DNA of 64,000 nt, taken from Lentilactobacillus otakiensis DSM 19908 = JCM 15040. GTDB lineage: Bacteria; Bacillota; Bacilli; Lactobacillales; Lactobacillaceae. Below, one piece after another: positions 51,753 to 61,271 of the stretch; the first letter of the stretch is position 1; each line of letters opens with the position of its first letter. The stretch lies in the NCBI RefSeq assembly GCF_001434145.1, contig NZ_AZED01000003.1, positions 124,001 to 188,000 of the forward strand. The letters are read 5' to 3'. Below the pieces are notes generated by a model. That model had not been told where the DNA came from. It ran no database searches and saw only the letters and a program-made list of their open reading frames with translations. The position numbers and the translations under genes are program-made.

Positions 51753-53933
51753 ATGAAACCGGTATCATACTACGACATTAAATATTTGCCAAATTCGACT
51801 TTGAAAGAAAAGTTTGAACGTAACATCAACTGGATGCTCTCGTTGACTCCAGATCAGTTACTTTACAACTACCGCAAAAACGCGGGCATGGACACTAAGG
51901 GGGCTACCCCATTAACTATCTGGGAATCACCTGATTGGTTCTTCAGAGGTCACTTCACTGGTCATTATCTTTCAGGCGCTTCACGAAGCTTTGTGGAACT
52001 TAACAACATGGAAGACACTGATGAAGCAAATCAATTGAAGCAACGCATTGATAAAATTGTTGAAGGCTTAAAAGAAGTTCAAGAAAAGTTCGATACATTT
52101 GAAGAATTCCCTGGATATTTATGTGCTGAACCTTCAAAGCGTTTCGATGACGTTGAGAAGCTCAGATTCAACGGTAACCATTATGTACCATATTATGCTG
52201 TTCAGAAGTTAATGGATGGTTTGATGGACGCCTACGAATTCACTGGTAACAAGACCGCGATGGAATTGACTGAGAACATGACTCATTACTTCGAGAAGCG
52301 GATGGCACGTCTAACCCAAGACCAAATCGATGCAATGATCGATACTCGCTGGTACCAAGGTAAAGGCCACTATGTATACCATCAAGAATTTGGTGCAATG
52401 CACAGAACCTTACTCCGACTTTACGAATTAAACGGTAAGAAAGAACAAGATGTGTTAGACCTAGCCGAAAAATTTGATCGTAAATGGTTCCGCGACATGC
52501 TCATTAAAGATGACGATGAATTAGGATACTACTCATGTCACTCAAACACTGAGTTAGTTTGTGCCGAAGGAATGCTTGAATATTATCACGTAACTGGTGA
52601 TGAAAAGTACAAGCAAGGTGTTGTGAACTTCATGAACTGGATGCATAACGGTCACGAATTACCAACTAAAGGTATTTCCGGACGTTCAGCATATCCAGCA
52701 CCTGCTGATTATGGTTCAGAACTTTACGATTACCCAGAAATGTTCTTCAAGCACTTATCCAAGTTAAACGGTGAAAGCTGTTGTTCACATGATTTGAACT
52801 TCTTGAGTTCAGAATTGTTCGCTGACACTAAGGATGCTACTTTGATGGACGACTACGAGATGCGGTTCATTAACGCCATCATGGCTCAGCAAAACAATGA
52901 CAGCGCTATCGCAGAATATCTCTACAACTTGAGTGTTGCACCTAACTCAACTAAAGAGTTTGACCGCGGCGGCTTCTGGTGCTGTGTAGGTAGTGGTACT
53001 GAACGTCACTCAACCTTAGTCGACGGAATCTACTATGAAGATGGCAACGACGTCTATGTTGCACAATACTTCGATTCAATTCTGAACCTTAAGGACAAGG
53101 GCTTAACCATTACCCAGGATTCACATTATCCAGATCAACATTTTGCTCACGTTACCGTTGAATCTGATAAAGACCAAGAATTCACTGTTTACGTTCGAGT
53201 TCCTAAGTGGAGCGCAGAAACAACCATTACTGTTGACGGCAAAGAAATCAATGCAGAACCAAAGAATGGTTTCGTTGCAATTACCCGGACTTGGGGCAAG
53301 AAATCAGAAATTAGAGTTAACCTTGATTTCCAACTTCGTTACCAAACCCTTGCCGACCGTTTCAACCGTGTGGCAATCTACTACGGCCCAATCTTATTAG
53401 CTGCTCAAACTAAAGATTTGCCTGCATCAACTAAGCCTGCTGCTGAATACCTTGAAGACCTTGTCAAAGTTGAAGGTAAGAATAACTTCCGTCTTGCCGG
53501 AACAGACATCATCTTTAAAACATTGCCAGAAATCCCAGCCGACACACCTTACAACGTTTATGTAAAAGTTCCGGATGAAGATGTTGCGACAACTATTGAT
53601 ACTCAAAATGATAGCGACAAGCCTGCAAATGAACAACATTCATGGACATTGGCAGTTGATCCAGACAAGAAGAACTACTTGAAGATTACCTATGATTATC
53701 TTGATGGTGATATTTACAGTTTCCAAATTCAAGATGATAACAAAGTTCTCTTCACTCAAACAATGAAGAATGATGAGTGGCCAGAAGATTCTTACTACAT
53801 TTACCCATTACCAATTGATGCAACTAAAGGTAAGAACAAGATCAACATTAAGATTACGCCACTTGATTACGAGAGCCTGAACTTCGATATTGCTAACATC
53901 AACAAGATCGAAACCATGGTTTCAAACAAGTAA
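51753..53933 (+). CDS. GH146-type beta-L-arabinofuranosidase (DUF1680 superfamily)
   Basis: A 726-residue member of the GH127/GH146 superfamily. The helical barrel (residues about 20-430) contains FRGHFTGHYLSGASRSF and the metal/cysteine site: Glu341 and Cys343 in GESCCSHD, Cys410 and Cys411 in FWCCVGSG. Two beta domains follow. Assignment to GH146 rather than GH127 rests on the RGHFTGHYLS start, the WCCxGSG form and the length. It is cytosolic (no signal peptide). ATG 51753 follows AAAGGACAATTTAA. Its closest partners are the next genes: a DUF5695-like protein after 29 bases and a GPH permease. Confidence 0.88.
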   Translation: MKPVSYYDIKYLPNSTLKEKFERNINWMLSLTPDQLLYNYRKNAGMDTKGATPLTIWESPDWFFRGHFTGHYLSGASRSFVELNNMEDTDEANQLKQRIDKIVEGLKEVQEKFDTFEEFPGYLCAEPSKRFDDVEKLRFNGNHYVPYYAVQKLMDGLMDAYEFTGNKTAMELTENMTHYFEKRMARLTQDQIDAMIDTRWYQGKGHYVYHQEFGAMHRTLLRLYELNGKKEQDVLDLAEKFDRKWFRDMLIKDDDELGYYSCHSNTELVCAEGMLEYYHVTGDEKYKQGVVNFMNWMHNGHELPTKGISGRSAYPAPADYGSELYDYPEMFFKHLSKLNGESCCSHDLNFLSSELFADTKDATLMDDYEMRFINAIMAQQNNDSAIAEYLYNLSVAPNSTKEFDRGGFWCCVGSGTERHSTLVDGIYYEDGNDVYVAQYFDSILNLKDKGLTITQDSHYPDQHFAHVTVESDKDQEFTVYVRVPKWSAETTITVDGKEINAEPKNGFVAITRTWGKKSEIRVNLDFQLRYQTLADRFNRVAIYYGPILLAAQTKDLPASTKPAAEYLEDLVKVEGKNNFRLAGTDIIFKTLPEIPADTPYNVYVKVPDEDVATTIDTQNDSDKPANEQHSWTLAVDPDKKNYLKITYDYLDGDIYSFQIQDDNKVLFTQTMKNDEWPEDSYYIYPLPIDATKGKNKINIKITPLDYESLNFDIANINKIETMVSNK

Positions 53934-53962
53934 CAATTATTAACGCCAGGAGGGTTTTACAC

Positions 53963-56329
53963 ATGAAGTCAGAGTTTCTGACAGTTACACAAAATAAACG
54001 AGGTGCAATTACCAAACTCCAGTTAAATTCGGACAAATCCAATATGAACTGGGTGATTGATCCGGAATATCTCGAGTCACTTGGATACGATGATTTGGAT
54101 AAACTCTTTGGTGAATTCAATATTACTGTTAACGGCCAAAAACACCGCAGTATTGATCAAATCCCCCGAGTGAGTGGAGACGATACTCATAGCACGATTG
54201 AATTTAAAGTGGGAGACCTTTCACTGGTTCAAGAATTTAAGTTGATTGGTAATTCATTTAAATGGGACTTCACCGTTAAGAATAACGGCCAAGAAGATGT
54301 GACAGTTAATAATCTTGGCGTGTGGGTCAGCTTGGCATATGTCATGTTTAGAGACAAGAACGTTAAGCGGAACGCCAACCAATCCGTTGCGGTCTTCCCA
54401 CAGATTTCAAAGAATTATACCAAACTTGCTGCAGTTCGGCGGGATAATACCAGTCCCAACATGGGATTGTATCAAACAAAGGGTGAAGTTCTTTCGGTAG
54501 GGACTTTCAATGACTACACCAACCGATTCTTTGAGAATGTTTCACCATCATTGGATGGGATGCTTTTCCACGAGATTGTGTTGGCAGGCGGCTACGACGA
54601 TGATCGCAGACCACATAATGATTGGATTTACCCTCAAAACTCACTGGTGATCAAACCAGGTGAGAGTCGAGACTGGGAATTCTATTTGAAGCCATATACG
54701 ACTCAAAAGGATTTTTACGATATTGCAACCAACTATTACAATCATCCGCGATTTGCTTTTGAACCGATGATTTCTCAAGGAGCCTATCAAGTCTTCAACA
54801 TTAAGCTTGCGAAGGGTCAAAATTTAAAACGAATCTCAGTTCGTCATAAGTCTGGGACCCACATTATTGATCAGGATATGACCGACCAGCTTGAAAATGG
54901 CCGTTTAGTATATGAGCCTCAAGGCCTGGGTGAACATCAAGTGGTCTTAGAATTTGATGACGGTACCGTTGATATGGGCGTGTTCAATGTTATGAACTCG
55001 ATCAACGAACTGCTTCAAAATCGCGCTGATTATGTTTCTGAACATTCGTATGCCGGTGCTGATGGTAAGGTGCCATACAGCTTCGGGCCCGTTTCAAATC
55101 AAGGTGAGTCTATCGGCAAGATGACCTTCATCCTTCAAGAGTGTTTGCTGGACGATAAGGTTGAGAATGCTGACAAGCAAATTGCCCAGGTTGAAGAAAG
55201 TGCCGTGAAGTACGTTCGACCAAAGTGGTTTGAAAATGGTGATTTCAAGAAACCGGCGAAGTTATACGGTGACTTCTATCGTTTAATGGATCTCGAATAC
55301 ATCGCCCATATGTTCTACTTGTTATCAAAATGTCCGGCATCCGCGTTGAAATTGAACCAGCCAAATGACTATCTTTCCTGGGCTGCACAAGTCTTTGACG
55401 TTCGGGTGAACCCGGATTTGAATGATAACGAGCGTGGTAAGACAGAGGCGCAGATGTTAGGAACATACGGCCTGTACATTGAAGACTTGCTGGCAGACTT
55501 GAAGAAGAGTGGTCTGGACAAAGAATATTCCGAAATCTCCAAGTCATGGAAAAATGTGACTGATCGACTGGCTGCCAATAGTGATTCACTGGAAGCAGCG
55601 ATGACTGAACATTTCTTTGACAATGCAGGATTTGGTCCAGCAGCCGGAGCGTTGGCACTGACTGGCAATACCCATGCGGCGATGACGTATGGTGAGCTCT
55701 TAAAAGCCAATATCGGCTTCAGTAACGATTTCAGGTCTCAAAGCCCTGATCGTTGGTGGGAAGCTCTCTCGTACATGATTCATGCCTTGTGGGGTGGCTT
55801 AACTGCCGCATCTGCTCAAATTGCCGGTGAGAAGCTTCAAGATCCTGAATTAGTTGAAGCAGCTTATCGTGCTACCGGGGCAGTTCTGTATATGTACGAT
55901 TCAAATGCCACCGCAACTGATCGGATGCTCGAACCGGGTGACGCTGCATCAACCTACAGTATCGCCGGGCCTAATTTGAACCGTCCCGACTTATCTCGGA
56001 ACCGGTTTGGCCAATCGATTTTTGCTTCCGATGGCGGAATTTTTGCCCGCCTGTTCCCTGATGGATATACGGGTGAGGATGACTGGGATATGGGCGAAGA
56101 ACTCGTAGCTTTCCTGAATGGTTTTGGTCAAAAGACCTATATCTATAAGGATCCGGACAAGGGACTCACAGCGGTTAATGGACGGGTAAAGAAACTTGTT
56201 GATAATCATTACGAGATTCAGAGTTTCGCGCCATATATCAGTGAGTACATTTATTTAGATGACAATCAAGTTTTTGAAAGTCATAAAGATAAAGCATTGT
56301 TCAATCTTGCAACCAGGAAGTTTGAATAA
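53963..56329 (+). CDS. Uncharacterised 788-residue glycosidase-like protein (DUF5695-like)
   Basis: A second protein of the same layout as the one at 42175. Residues 1-270 form an N-terminal beta-sandwich (FTVKNNGQEDVTVNNLGVWV, NSLVIKPGESRDWEFYLKPY). Residues about 350-700 are a helical toroid with SYAGADGKVPYSFGP, AGFGPAAGALALTGNTHAAM and PDRWWEALSYMIHALWGG. A short beta tail ends it. Cytosolic, with no signal peptide. AGGAGGG precedes ATG 53963, and the gene follows GH146 by 29 bases. It probably removes the sugar next to the arabinose in the same glycan, but no activity can be assigned from sequence. Similarity to the 823-residue protein is of layout; direct identity is low by eye. Confidence 0.78.
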   Translation: MKSEFLTVTQNKRGAITKLQLNSDKSNMNWVIDPEYLESLGYDDLDKLFGEFNITVNGQKHRSIDQIPRVSGDDTHSTIEFKVGDLSLVQEFKLIGNSFKWDFTVKNNGQEDVTVNNLGVWVSLAYVMFRDKNVKRNANQSVAVFPQISKNYTKLAAVRRDNTSPNMGLYQTKGEVLSVGTFNDYTNRFFENVSPSLDGMLFHEIVLAGGYDDDRRPHNDWIYPQNSLVIKPGESRDWEFYLKPYTTQKDFYDIATNYYNHPRFAFEPMISQGAYQVFNIKLAKGQNLKRISVRHKSGTHIIDQDMTDQLENGRLVYEPQGLGEHQVVLEFDDGTVDMGVFNVMNSINELLQNRADYVSEHSYAGADGKVPYSFGPVSNQGESIGKMTFILQECLLDDKVENADKQIAQVEESAVKYVRPKWFENGDFKKPAKLYGDFYRLMDLEYIAHMFYLLSKCPASALKLNQPNDYLSWAAQVFDVRVNPDLNDNERGKTEAQMLGTYGLYIEDLLADLKKSGLDKEYSEISKSWKNVTDRLAANSDSLEAAMTEHFFDNAGFGPAAGALALTGNTHAAMTYGELLKANIGFSNDFRSQSPDRWWEALSYMIHALWGGLTAASAQIAGEKLQDPELVEAAYRATGAVLYMYDSNATATDRMLEPGDAASTYSIAGPNLNRPDLSRNRFGQSIFASDGGIFARLFPDGYTGEDDWDMGEELVAFLNGFGQKTYIYKDPDKGLTAVNGRVKKLVDNHYEIQSFAPYISEYIYLDDNQVFESHKDKALFNLATRKFE

Positions 56330-56357
56330 CGACTGTTTACATTTAAGGAGGTGACGG

Positions 56358-56396
56358 ATGCGGCTTCGCAACGTGTTCTGCAATTATTTTAAATAA
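56358..56396 (+). CDS. Twelve-codon micro-ORF with ideal Shine-Dalgarno
   Basis: AAGGAGGTGA, fully complementary to the 16S tail, is followed by ATG 56358 and 12 codons (MRLRNVFCNYFK, stop). It lies between the 788-residue gene and the GPH permease, which starts 22 bases after its stop. It might be a leader peptide that couples or modulates permease translation, or just a relic. Confidence 0.3.
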   Translation: MRLRNVFCNYFK

Positions 56397-56417
56397 ATTT
56401 GATAGGAGATTATGATC

Positions 56418-57812
56418 ATGGATAAAAATGCTGCAAGTACAGCAGGGACCAGCAAAGACAGTGCAAACGTTAAACTGTCAGTTTGGGAGAAAACAGCTTA
56501 CTCCTTTACTGATATGGCTGGTAACTTGCTTTATGTTACAATTTCAAGTTATATTCTTTATTTCTATACTGATGTTTTCGGTATTTCAGTTGGTGGTGCA
56601 GGTTTAATTCTGTTAGTTGCTCGTTTCTTTGATGCTGTTAGTGCACCTGTTTGGGGATCAATTGTTGATCATACCCACACTAAATGGGGTCAAAGTCGAC
56701 CATACTTCTTATGGTTGGCCATTCCATTTGCCGTTGCCACATTCTTAGCATTTACCGCACCAAACCTGCATGGTACTGCTAAGCTATGGTATGCCGGATT
56801 TACTTACATCTTAGCCGCTGGGGTTGTTTATACTGGTATTCAAACTCCGATTACTGCTATTCTTCCCAGCTTAACCACTAACGGTCAGGAACGTATCAAT
56901 GCCAACACATTCCGTATGTGTGGTGGTTCCATTGGTTCATTTATCACTAGTACCTTCGCCTTACCATTAGTTGCATTCTTTGGTAAAGGTGACGATAAGG
57001 TTGGTTTTATGTGGACAATGTTCTTCTTCGGTTTGCTTGCCGTTGTCTTACTTTTCCTGTCATTCAAAGGCATGAAAGAACGGACTATTGCTGTTCAAAA
57101 GCCAATTCCATTCAAGGATTCATTGAAAGCTACTGTTGGTAACAACCCATGGTACATCCTGGTTGTTTCATTCGTAATTTACTGGGTTGCACAGTCTACT
57201 CGTAACGGAATTTCAGTTTACTATGCTAAATACAACTTGGGTAACGAACAGTTAACTTCAGTATTTAACGGGCTTCAAGTTCTTGGCATTATCGCTACAA
57301 TTTGTATCCCATTTGTCGTTAAAGTTACCAACAAGACAATGACAATGATCATTGGTTTGGCAATTGGTGCTGCTGGTCAAATCATGATGGGTATGGTTGG
57401 TAACAACTTTACTCTGGTTATCATTGCTTGGATTATCGGTATCTTCGGTGCTTCAACTGCCGTTGCTATGCCATTTGGTATGTTAGCTGATACTGTTGAC
57501 TATGGTGAATGGAAGACCGGTATCCGTGCTCCTGGTTTCTTAACTGCCGTTGGTTCTGCCTTCTGTATCCAATTAGGTTCAGGATTCGGTTCATTCATTC
57601 CCTCAAAGATCATGGCTGCCGCCGGATTCGTTGCTAACAAGACACAAACTGCACACGCACTTAGCGCAATTCACTTTACATTTATTTACTTCCCAGTTAT
57701 CGTGTACGCTATCGTTGCTGCAATCATGTGCTTATACTTCAAGTACGAAAAGATGGAACCACAAATTAAAGCTGATTTAGCTGCTCGTCACGATGCTGAT
57801 GCAAACAACTAA
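56418..57812 (+). CDS. GPH-family permease (module 3)
   Basis: A 464-residue, 12-helix glycoside-pentoside-hexuronide symporter. Family segments: SFTDMAGNLLYVTISSYIL in helix 1, RFFDAVSAPVWGSIVDHTHT in the helix 2 loop and ADTVDYGEWKTGIRAPGFL in the second half, including the conserved DYGEW. No IIA regulatory domain. Codon use is strongly biased to GGT/GTT/ACT, as in the other permeases here. ATG 56418 is preferred to 56412 because AGGAG is then nine bases upstream. It ends the operon that began with GH146. It is clearly paralogous to the permease at 59579 (same RPYFLWLAIP segment). Confidence 0.9.
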   Translation: MDKNAASTAGTSKDSANVKLSVWEKTAYSFTDMAGNLLYVTISSYILYFYTDVFGISVGGAGLILLVARFFDAVSAPVWGSIVDHTHTKWGQSRPYFLWLAIPFAVATFLAFTAPNLHGTAKLWYAGFTYILAAGVVYTGIQTPITAILPSLTTNGQERINANTFRMCGGSIGSFITSTFALPLVAFFGKGDDKVGFMWTMFFFGLLAVVLLFLSFKGMKERTIAVQKPIPFKDSLKATVGNNPWYILVVSFVIYWVAQSTRNGISVYYAKYNLGNEQLTSVFNGLQVLGIIATICIPFVVKVTNKTMTMIIGLAIGAAGQIMMGMVGNNFTLVIIAWIIGIFGASTAVAMPFGMLADTVDYGEWKTGIRAPGFLTAVGSAFCIQLGSGFGSFIPSKIMAAAGFVANKTQTAHALSAIHFTFIYFPVIVYAIVAAIMCLYFKYEKMEPQIKADLAARHDADANN

Positions 57813-57966
57813 TTCGAATTGATGATGACACCGTAACTTTTGGACACAGATAAGGTGGTGATGCATTCATTCAGAAAATTTTGATACTTGATAAAGCGAA
57901 CATTATTTCTGACATAATGTTTTCACGAACCCCATTCGTGATATGAGTTACCCATCAATAAAAATA

Positions 57967-58006
57967 GAAGCTCAAACTGTTGAATAAACGGTTTGGGCTT
58001 CTTTTG
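57967..58006 (+). terminator. Terminator of module 3 operon
   Basis: GAAGCTCAAACTG and CGGTTTGGGCTTC form a stem followed by TTTT. The 467-base gap 57813-58279 holds this hairpin, a short frame MHSFRKF with AAGGTGG at 57861-57884, an ACTAAT-N9-ATTAGT dyad (58108-58128) and a cre-like site; a 65-residue frame at 58067 is not convincing. Confidence 0.85.
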
Positions 58007-58107
58007 TATATATATAGATTTTACAGAATGAATAATGCATTTTGAAAATATATAGGGGCCAAATTTGTGCGTATTTTCATAAAACATGTATTTTGTTACT
58101 TTTTGAC

Positions 58108-58175
58108 ACTAATTATACAATCATTAGTTACTTTTGAACACCAAATGTACTTTTGTGACGTTGAAATCGCTTTCT
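58108..58175 (+). promoter_or_regulatory. Operator-like dyad and cre-like site before GH27
   Basis: ACTAAT-N9-ATTAGT (58108-58128) and three ACTTTT(G/T)-type repeats lie before TGAAATCGCTTTCT (58162-58175), which matches the cre consensus at 13 of 14 positions. Confidence 0.5.
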
Positions 58176-58279
58176 TTGTCCCTTATCATAAAGATTGTGC
58201 ACAGTATCATTTGATTAACCGGTTTTTGAATGTTACTAGAAGTTACTCAAGATTGTTTATTTAGAAAGGATGAAAGATC

Positions 58280-59551
58280 ACGCAAAAATTTAGAGAGTTT
58301 GCTAAAGTCCCACCCAAAGGCTGGAATAGCTGGGATGGTTATGGTGCTTCAGTACGTGAAGACGAAATTAAGCGCAATGCCGATTACATGAGTAAGAACT
58401 TAAAACAGTACGGTTGGCAATACATTACCGTTGATATTCAATGGTATGAACCAAGTGCCAACTCATCCAAATACCATGATTTTGCCCCATTGGTAATGGA
58501 CGAATATTCACGGCTCCTGCCAGATCCAAAACGTTTTCCTTCGGCCGCAAATGGTAACGGTTTCAAACCGTTAGCTGATTACATTCATGGATTGGGATTA
58601 AAGTTTGGAATTCACATTATGCGTGGAATTCCGCGTCAAGCTGTTCATACTAGTGCACCACTTAAAGGCGCTGACAAGACTGCCAAAGACATTGCTCTAA
58701 ACAATATCTGTCCTTGGAACTCAGATATGTACGGTGTTAACGTTGACATGCCAGAAGGCCAAGGCTACTATGATTCAATCATGGCGCTTTACGCATCCTG
58801 GGGTGTTGATTTCATTAAATGTGATGATATCGCCAATTCTGTTATTTATAACGGCACTCACAAGAAGGAAGTTGAAGCCTTACGTAAGGCCATTGATAAG
58901 ACTGGCCGTGACATGGTTCTTTCACTTTCACCAGGTCCTGCACCAGTGGATAACGGTGCTTTCTTCCAACGAACTGCCAACATGTGGCGGATTACCGATG
59001 ATTTCTGGGATGAATGGTCACTGTTACTGAACATGTTTGACCGTGCTGAAAAATGGTCATCAATGTCCCGCCCAGGTAACTGGCCAGATTGTGATATGTT
59101 GCCTCTTGGTCACATTGGAATCCGTTCGGTTGATGGCCCTGGTGGTAACCGCCAGACTCGCTTTACCAAGCCAGAACAAAAGACCATGATGACACTTTGG
59201 AGCTTGATGCAGTCACCATTAATCATGGGTGGTGAACTTCCTGACAATGATGAGTGGACGAACAGTTTGATGACCAACCAAGAATTATTGAACATGGATG
59301 ATCATATTATTGAAAAGTACCAGACTCATCGTGATGACCAATTGATTACTTGGTACGCAGCAAGTTCTGATAATAAATATTATGCAATTTTCAATATTTC
59401 AGACGGAGACCTCAAGCTATCAGGAGCTAAAATTGCCAACTTGGGAATTCCATTAAGCGGTCATGATGTTTGGGAAGATAAGGATGCTTCGTTATCCGAT
59501 AATGATTCGATTGCGATTGCACCGCATGATGTTTACTTATTAAAAGTTTAA
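58280..59551 (+). CDS. GH27 alpha-galactosidase/beta-L-arabinopyranosidase, no canonical start codon
   Basis: A family 27 retaining glycosidase of about 423 residues. The N-terminal hallmark PPKGWNSWDGYG, nucleophile in FIKCDDI (Asp182 with ACG 58280 as codon 1), acid/base region NWPDCDMLPLG and SPLIMGG are intact. The frame opens at 58274, but its codons up to ATG 58388 include no ATG, GTG or TTG. ACG 58280 is nine bases, and ATC 58277 six bases, after AAAGGA. Starting at 58388 would remove the GWNSWD motif. A recent ATG-to-ACG change is the simplest reading. GH27 includes beta-L-arabinopyranosidases, so substrate is open. No signal peptide. Confidence 0.8.
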   Translation, partial: TQKFREFAKVPPKGWNSWDGYGASVREDEIKRNADYMSKNLKQYGWQYITVDIQWYEPSANSSKYHDFAPLVMDEYSRLLPDPKRFPSAANGNGFKPLADYIHGLGLKFGIHIMRGIPRQAVHTSAPLKGADKTAKDIALNNICPWNSDMYGVNVDMPEGQGYYDSIMALYASWGVDFIKCDDIANSVIYNGTHKKEVEALRKAIDKTGRDMVLSLSPGPAPVDNGAFFQRTANMWRITDDFWDEWSLLLNMFDRAEKWSSMSRPGNWPDCDMLPLGHIGIRSVDGPGGNRQTRFTKPEQKTMMTLWSLMQSPLIMGGELPDNDEWTNSLMTNQELLNMDDHIIEKYQTHRDDQLITWYAASSDNKYYAIFNISDGDLKLSGAKIANLGIPLSGHDVWEDKDASLSDNDSIAIAPHDVYLLKV

Positions 59552-59578
59552 TCAAATATTTGAAGAGGGATAGATATT

Positions 59579-60967
59579 ATGGATGAAAAAACAGCGATGG
59601 AAGTGAAATCAGAAAAGTTTCCAGCTGGATCTACGAAGGAAAAGGTTGGCTTCCTAGAAAGACTGAGTTATGCCAATCTGGACTTTGCCGGTCAGCTTGT
59701 TGCGACTGTTGTTAACAGTTATTTAATGTATTTCTTCACCGATGTTGCATTGATTTCGGCAGCTTCAACAGGAACAATTCTGTTGGTTGCACGTGTTGTT
59801 GATGCTGTTGGGGCACCAGTTTGGGGAACCTTTATTGATATGACTCACTCAAAATATGGAAAAGCTCGACCATACTTCTTATGGTTGGCAATTCCTTATG
59901 CAGCGAGTGGTATCCTATTGTTCTGGGCACCAAGCTTAAGCCCATCGGCTAAAGCATTGTATTGCGCCATTGTTTACATGATTTATGGTGTTATTTACCT
60001 TGGTATTAACGCACCGATCACCACGATCTTACCTTTGATTAGTTCAAAACCAGATCAACGGGTTGTTTTAAACTCATGGCGAATGGTTGGTTCTAACCTT
60101 GGTGTGTTCGTTGTTAACTCATTAACCTTGCCATTGGTTGCATTCTTTGGTGGTGGTAATGATGTCAAAGGTTTCAGAATCTTTATTATCATTTTTGCCT
60201 GCTTGAACTTAGCAGGAACATTGTTCTCATTCGGACATGTTAGAGAACGGGTTGTTGTTCCAAATAGTCAACGAGTTACTTTGAGAAGAAGTATTCATGC
60301 CATGAACAAGAACTGGCCTTGGTTCATCATCGTTGCTGGTAACTTCTTATTCTGGGTTGCTCAACAAGGTCGTCAACAATCAATGGTTTATTACTTCACT
60401 TATTATTTCCACAGTAAGGATTTAGTAACGTTCTTTAATTCAATCGCGATTATTCAGGTTCTTGGTGTCCTTGCAATTCCATTCTTGAATAAAGTGATGT
60501 CAAAGAGTCACATTTGGGCAATGGGTCTGGCAATCGCTGTAATTGGTCAGTTTATTATCATGTTCTCTGGCTTAAACGCAGTTGGTGCTACTACTGGATG
60601 GTTAATTGCTAACGTTGGTTCCGGTATTGCCGTATCAATGCCATTTGCAATGCTTGGTTCTGCAGTTGATTATGGTGAGTGGAAGAACGGTGTTAACGCT
60701 GCCGGGATTTTAACCACTATCGGATCAGCATTCTGTATGTCAATGGGTATGGGATTTGCCGGTGCTTTGAACGGTAAAATCATGGCTGCCTTTGGTTACG
60801 TTGCCAACCATGCACAAACATTGCATGCTTTAACTGGAATTAAACTTTCATTTAACTGGATTACCATTGTTATGTATGGTGTTGCAATCATTCCAGCACT
60901 TCTCTACTTCCGTTACGAAAAGATGGAAAAGAAGATTACTGCTGACTTGTCTAAGACTCGTGCATAA
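59579..60967 (+). CDS. GPH-family permease (module 4)
   Basis: A 462-residue, 12-helix GPH symporter, 27 bases after the GH27 stop. Segments NLDFAGQLVATVVNSYLMYF, RVVDAVGAPVWGTFIDMTHS and GSAVDYGEWKNGVNAAGIL mark the family. It is clearly a paralogue of the permease at 56418 (shared RPYFLWLAIP, MPFXML and DYGEWK segments). ATG 59579 follows AGAGGGATAG. No IIA domain. Transport of an alpha-galactoside or arabinopyranoside for the GH27 enzyme is inferred from position. Confidence 0.9.
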   Translation: MDEKTAMEVKSEKFPAGSTKEKVGFLERLSYANLDFAGQLVATVVNSYLMYFFTDVALISAASTGTILLVARVVDAVGAPVWGTFIDMTHSKYGKARPYFLWLAIPYAASGILLFWAPSLSPSAKALYCAIVYMIYGVIYLGINAPITTILPLISSKPDQRVVLNSWRMVGSNLGVFVVNSLTLPLVAFFGGGNDVKGFRIFIIIFACLNLAGTLFSFGHVRERVVVPNSQRVTLRRSIHAMNKNWPWFIIVAGNFLFWVAQQGRQQSMVYYFTYYFHSKDLVTFFNSIAIIQVLGVLAIPFLNKVMSKSHIWAMGLAIAVIGQFIIMFSGLNAVGATTGWLIANVGSGIAVSMPFAMLGSAVDYGEWKNGVNAAGILTTIGSAFCMSMGMGFAGALNGKIMAAFGYVANHAQTLHALTGIKLSFNWITIVMYGVAIIPALLYFRYEKMEKKITADLSKTRA

Positions 60968-61012
60968 TCGCTTGGTTTACAAAATAGATTAAAATAAATC
61001 ATCAAAGCTAAA

Positions 61013-61056
61013 CGAGGCTGGGACAAAAGTGCAAACTTTTGCCTCAGCCTTTTTTA
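61013..61056 (+). terminator. Terminator carrying the common GAGGCTGGGACAAAA string
   Basis: GGCTGGGACAAAAGT...ACTTTTGCCTCAGCC hairpin with six T follows the module 4 permease. GGCTGGGACAAAA-type strings recur at Firmicutes terminators. The 215 bases after it hold nothing recognised apart from the next terminator. Confidence 0.8.
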
Positions 61057-61190
61057 GTGGCTTAATTATTACTTATTCAAAACGTGCTCAAATCGGCTGA
61101 TCCCAAAATTTAAGGGAACAAAACGCCTTTTCCCACTCTCGTTTGTTGTTGCCATTGATTTCAAGATATTTAAACAGGATTTGTATTCGA

Positions 61191-61230
61191 TTAAAAAACA
61201 CCCTATCTAATTTGCATAGAAGAGGGTGTT
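61191..61230 (-). terminator. Terminator of AraC/small membrane gene transcript
   Basis: On the minus strand AACACCCT...AGGGTGTT is followed by TTTT, 42 bases past the stop at 61272. Confidence 0.75.
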
Positions 61231-61271
61231 GATCACTTAAACATATTAGCTAAAATCGCAAATTGAGGGGG

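Noticed and set aside
58067-58264. 65-codon frame upstream of GH27
   Set aside because: GTG start without ribosome site, and it covers the dyad, repeats and cre-like site of the promoter region.
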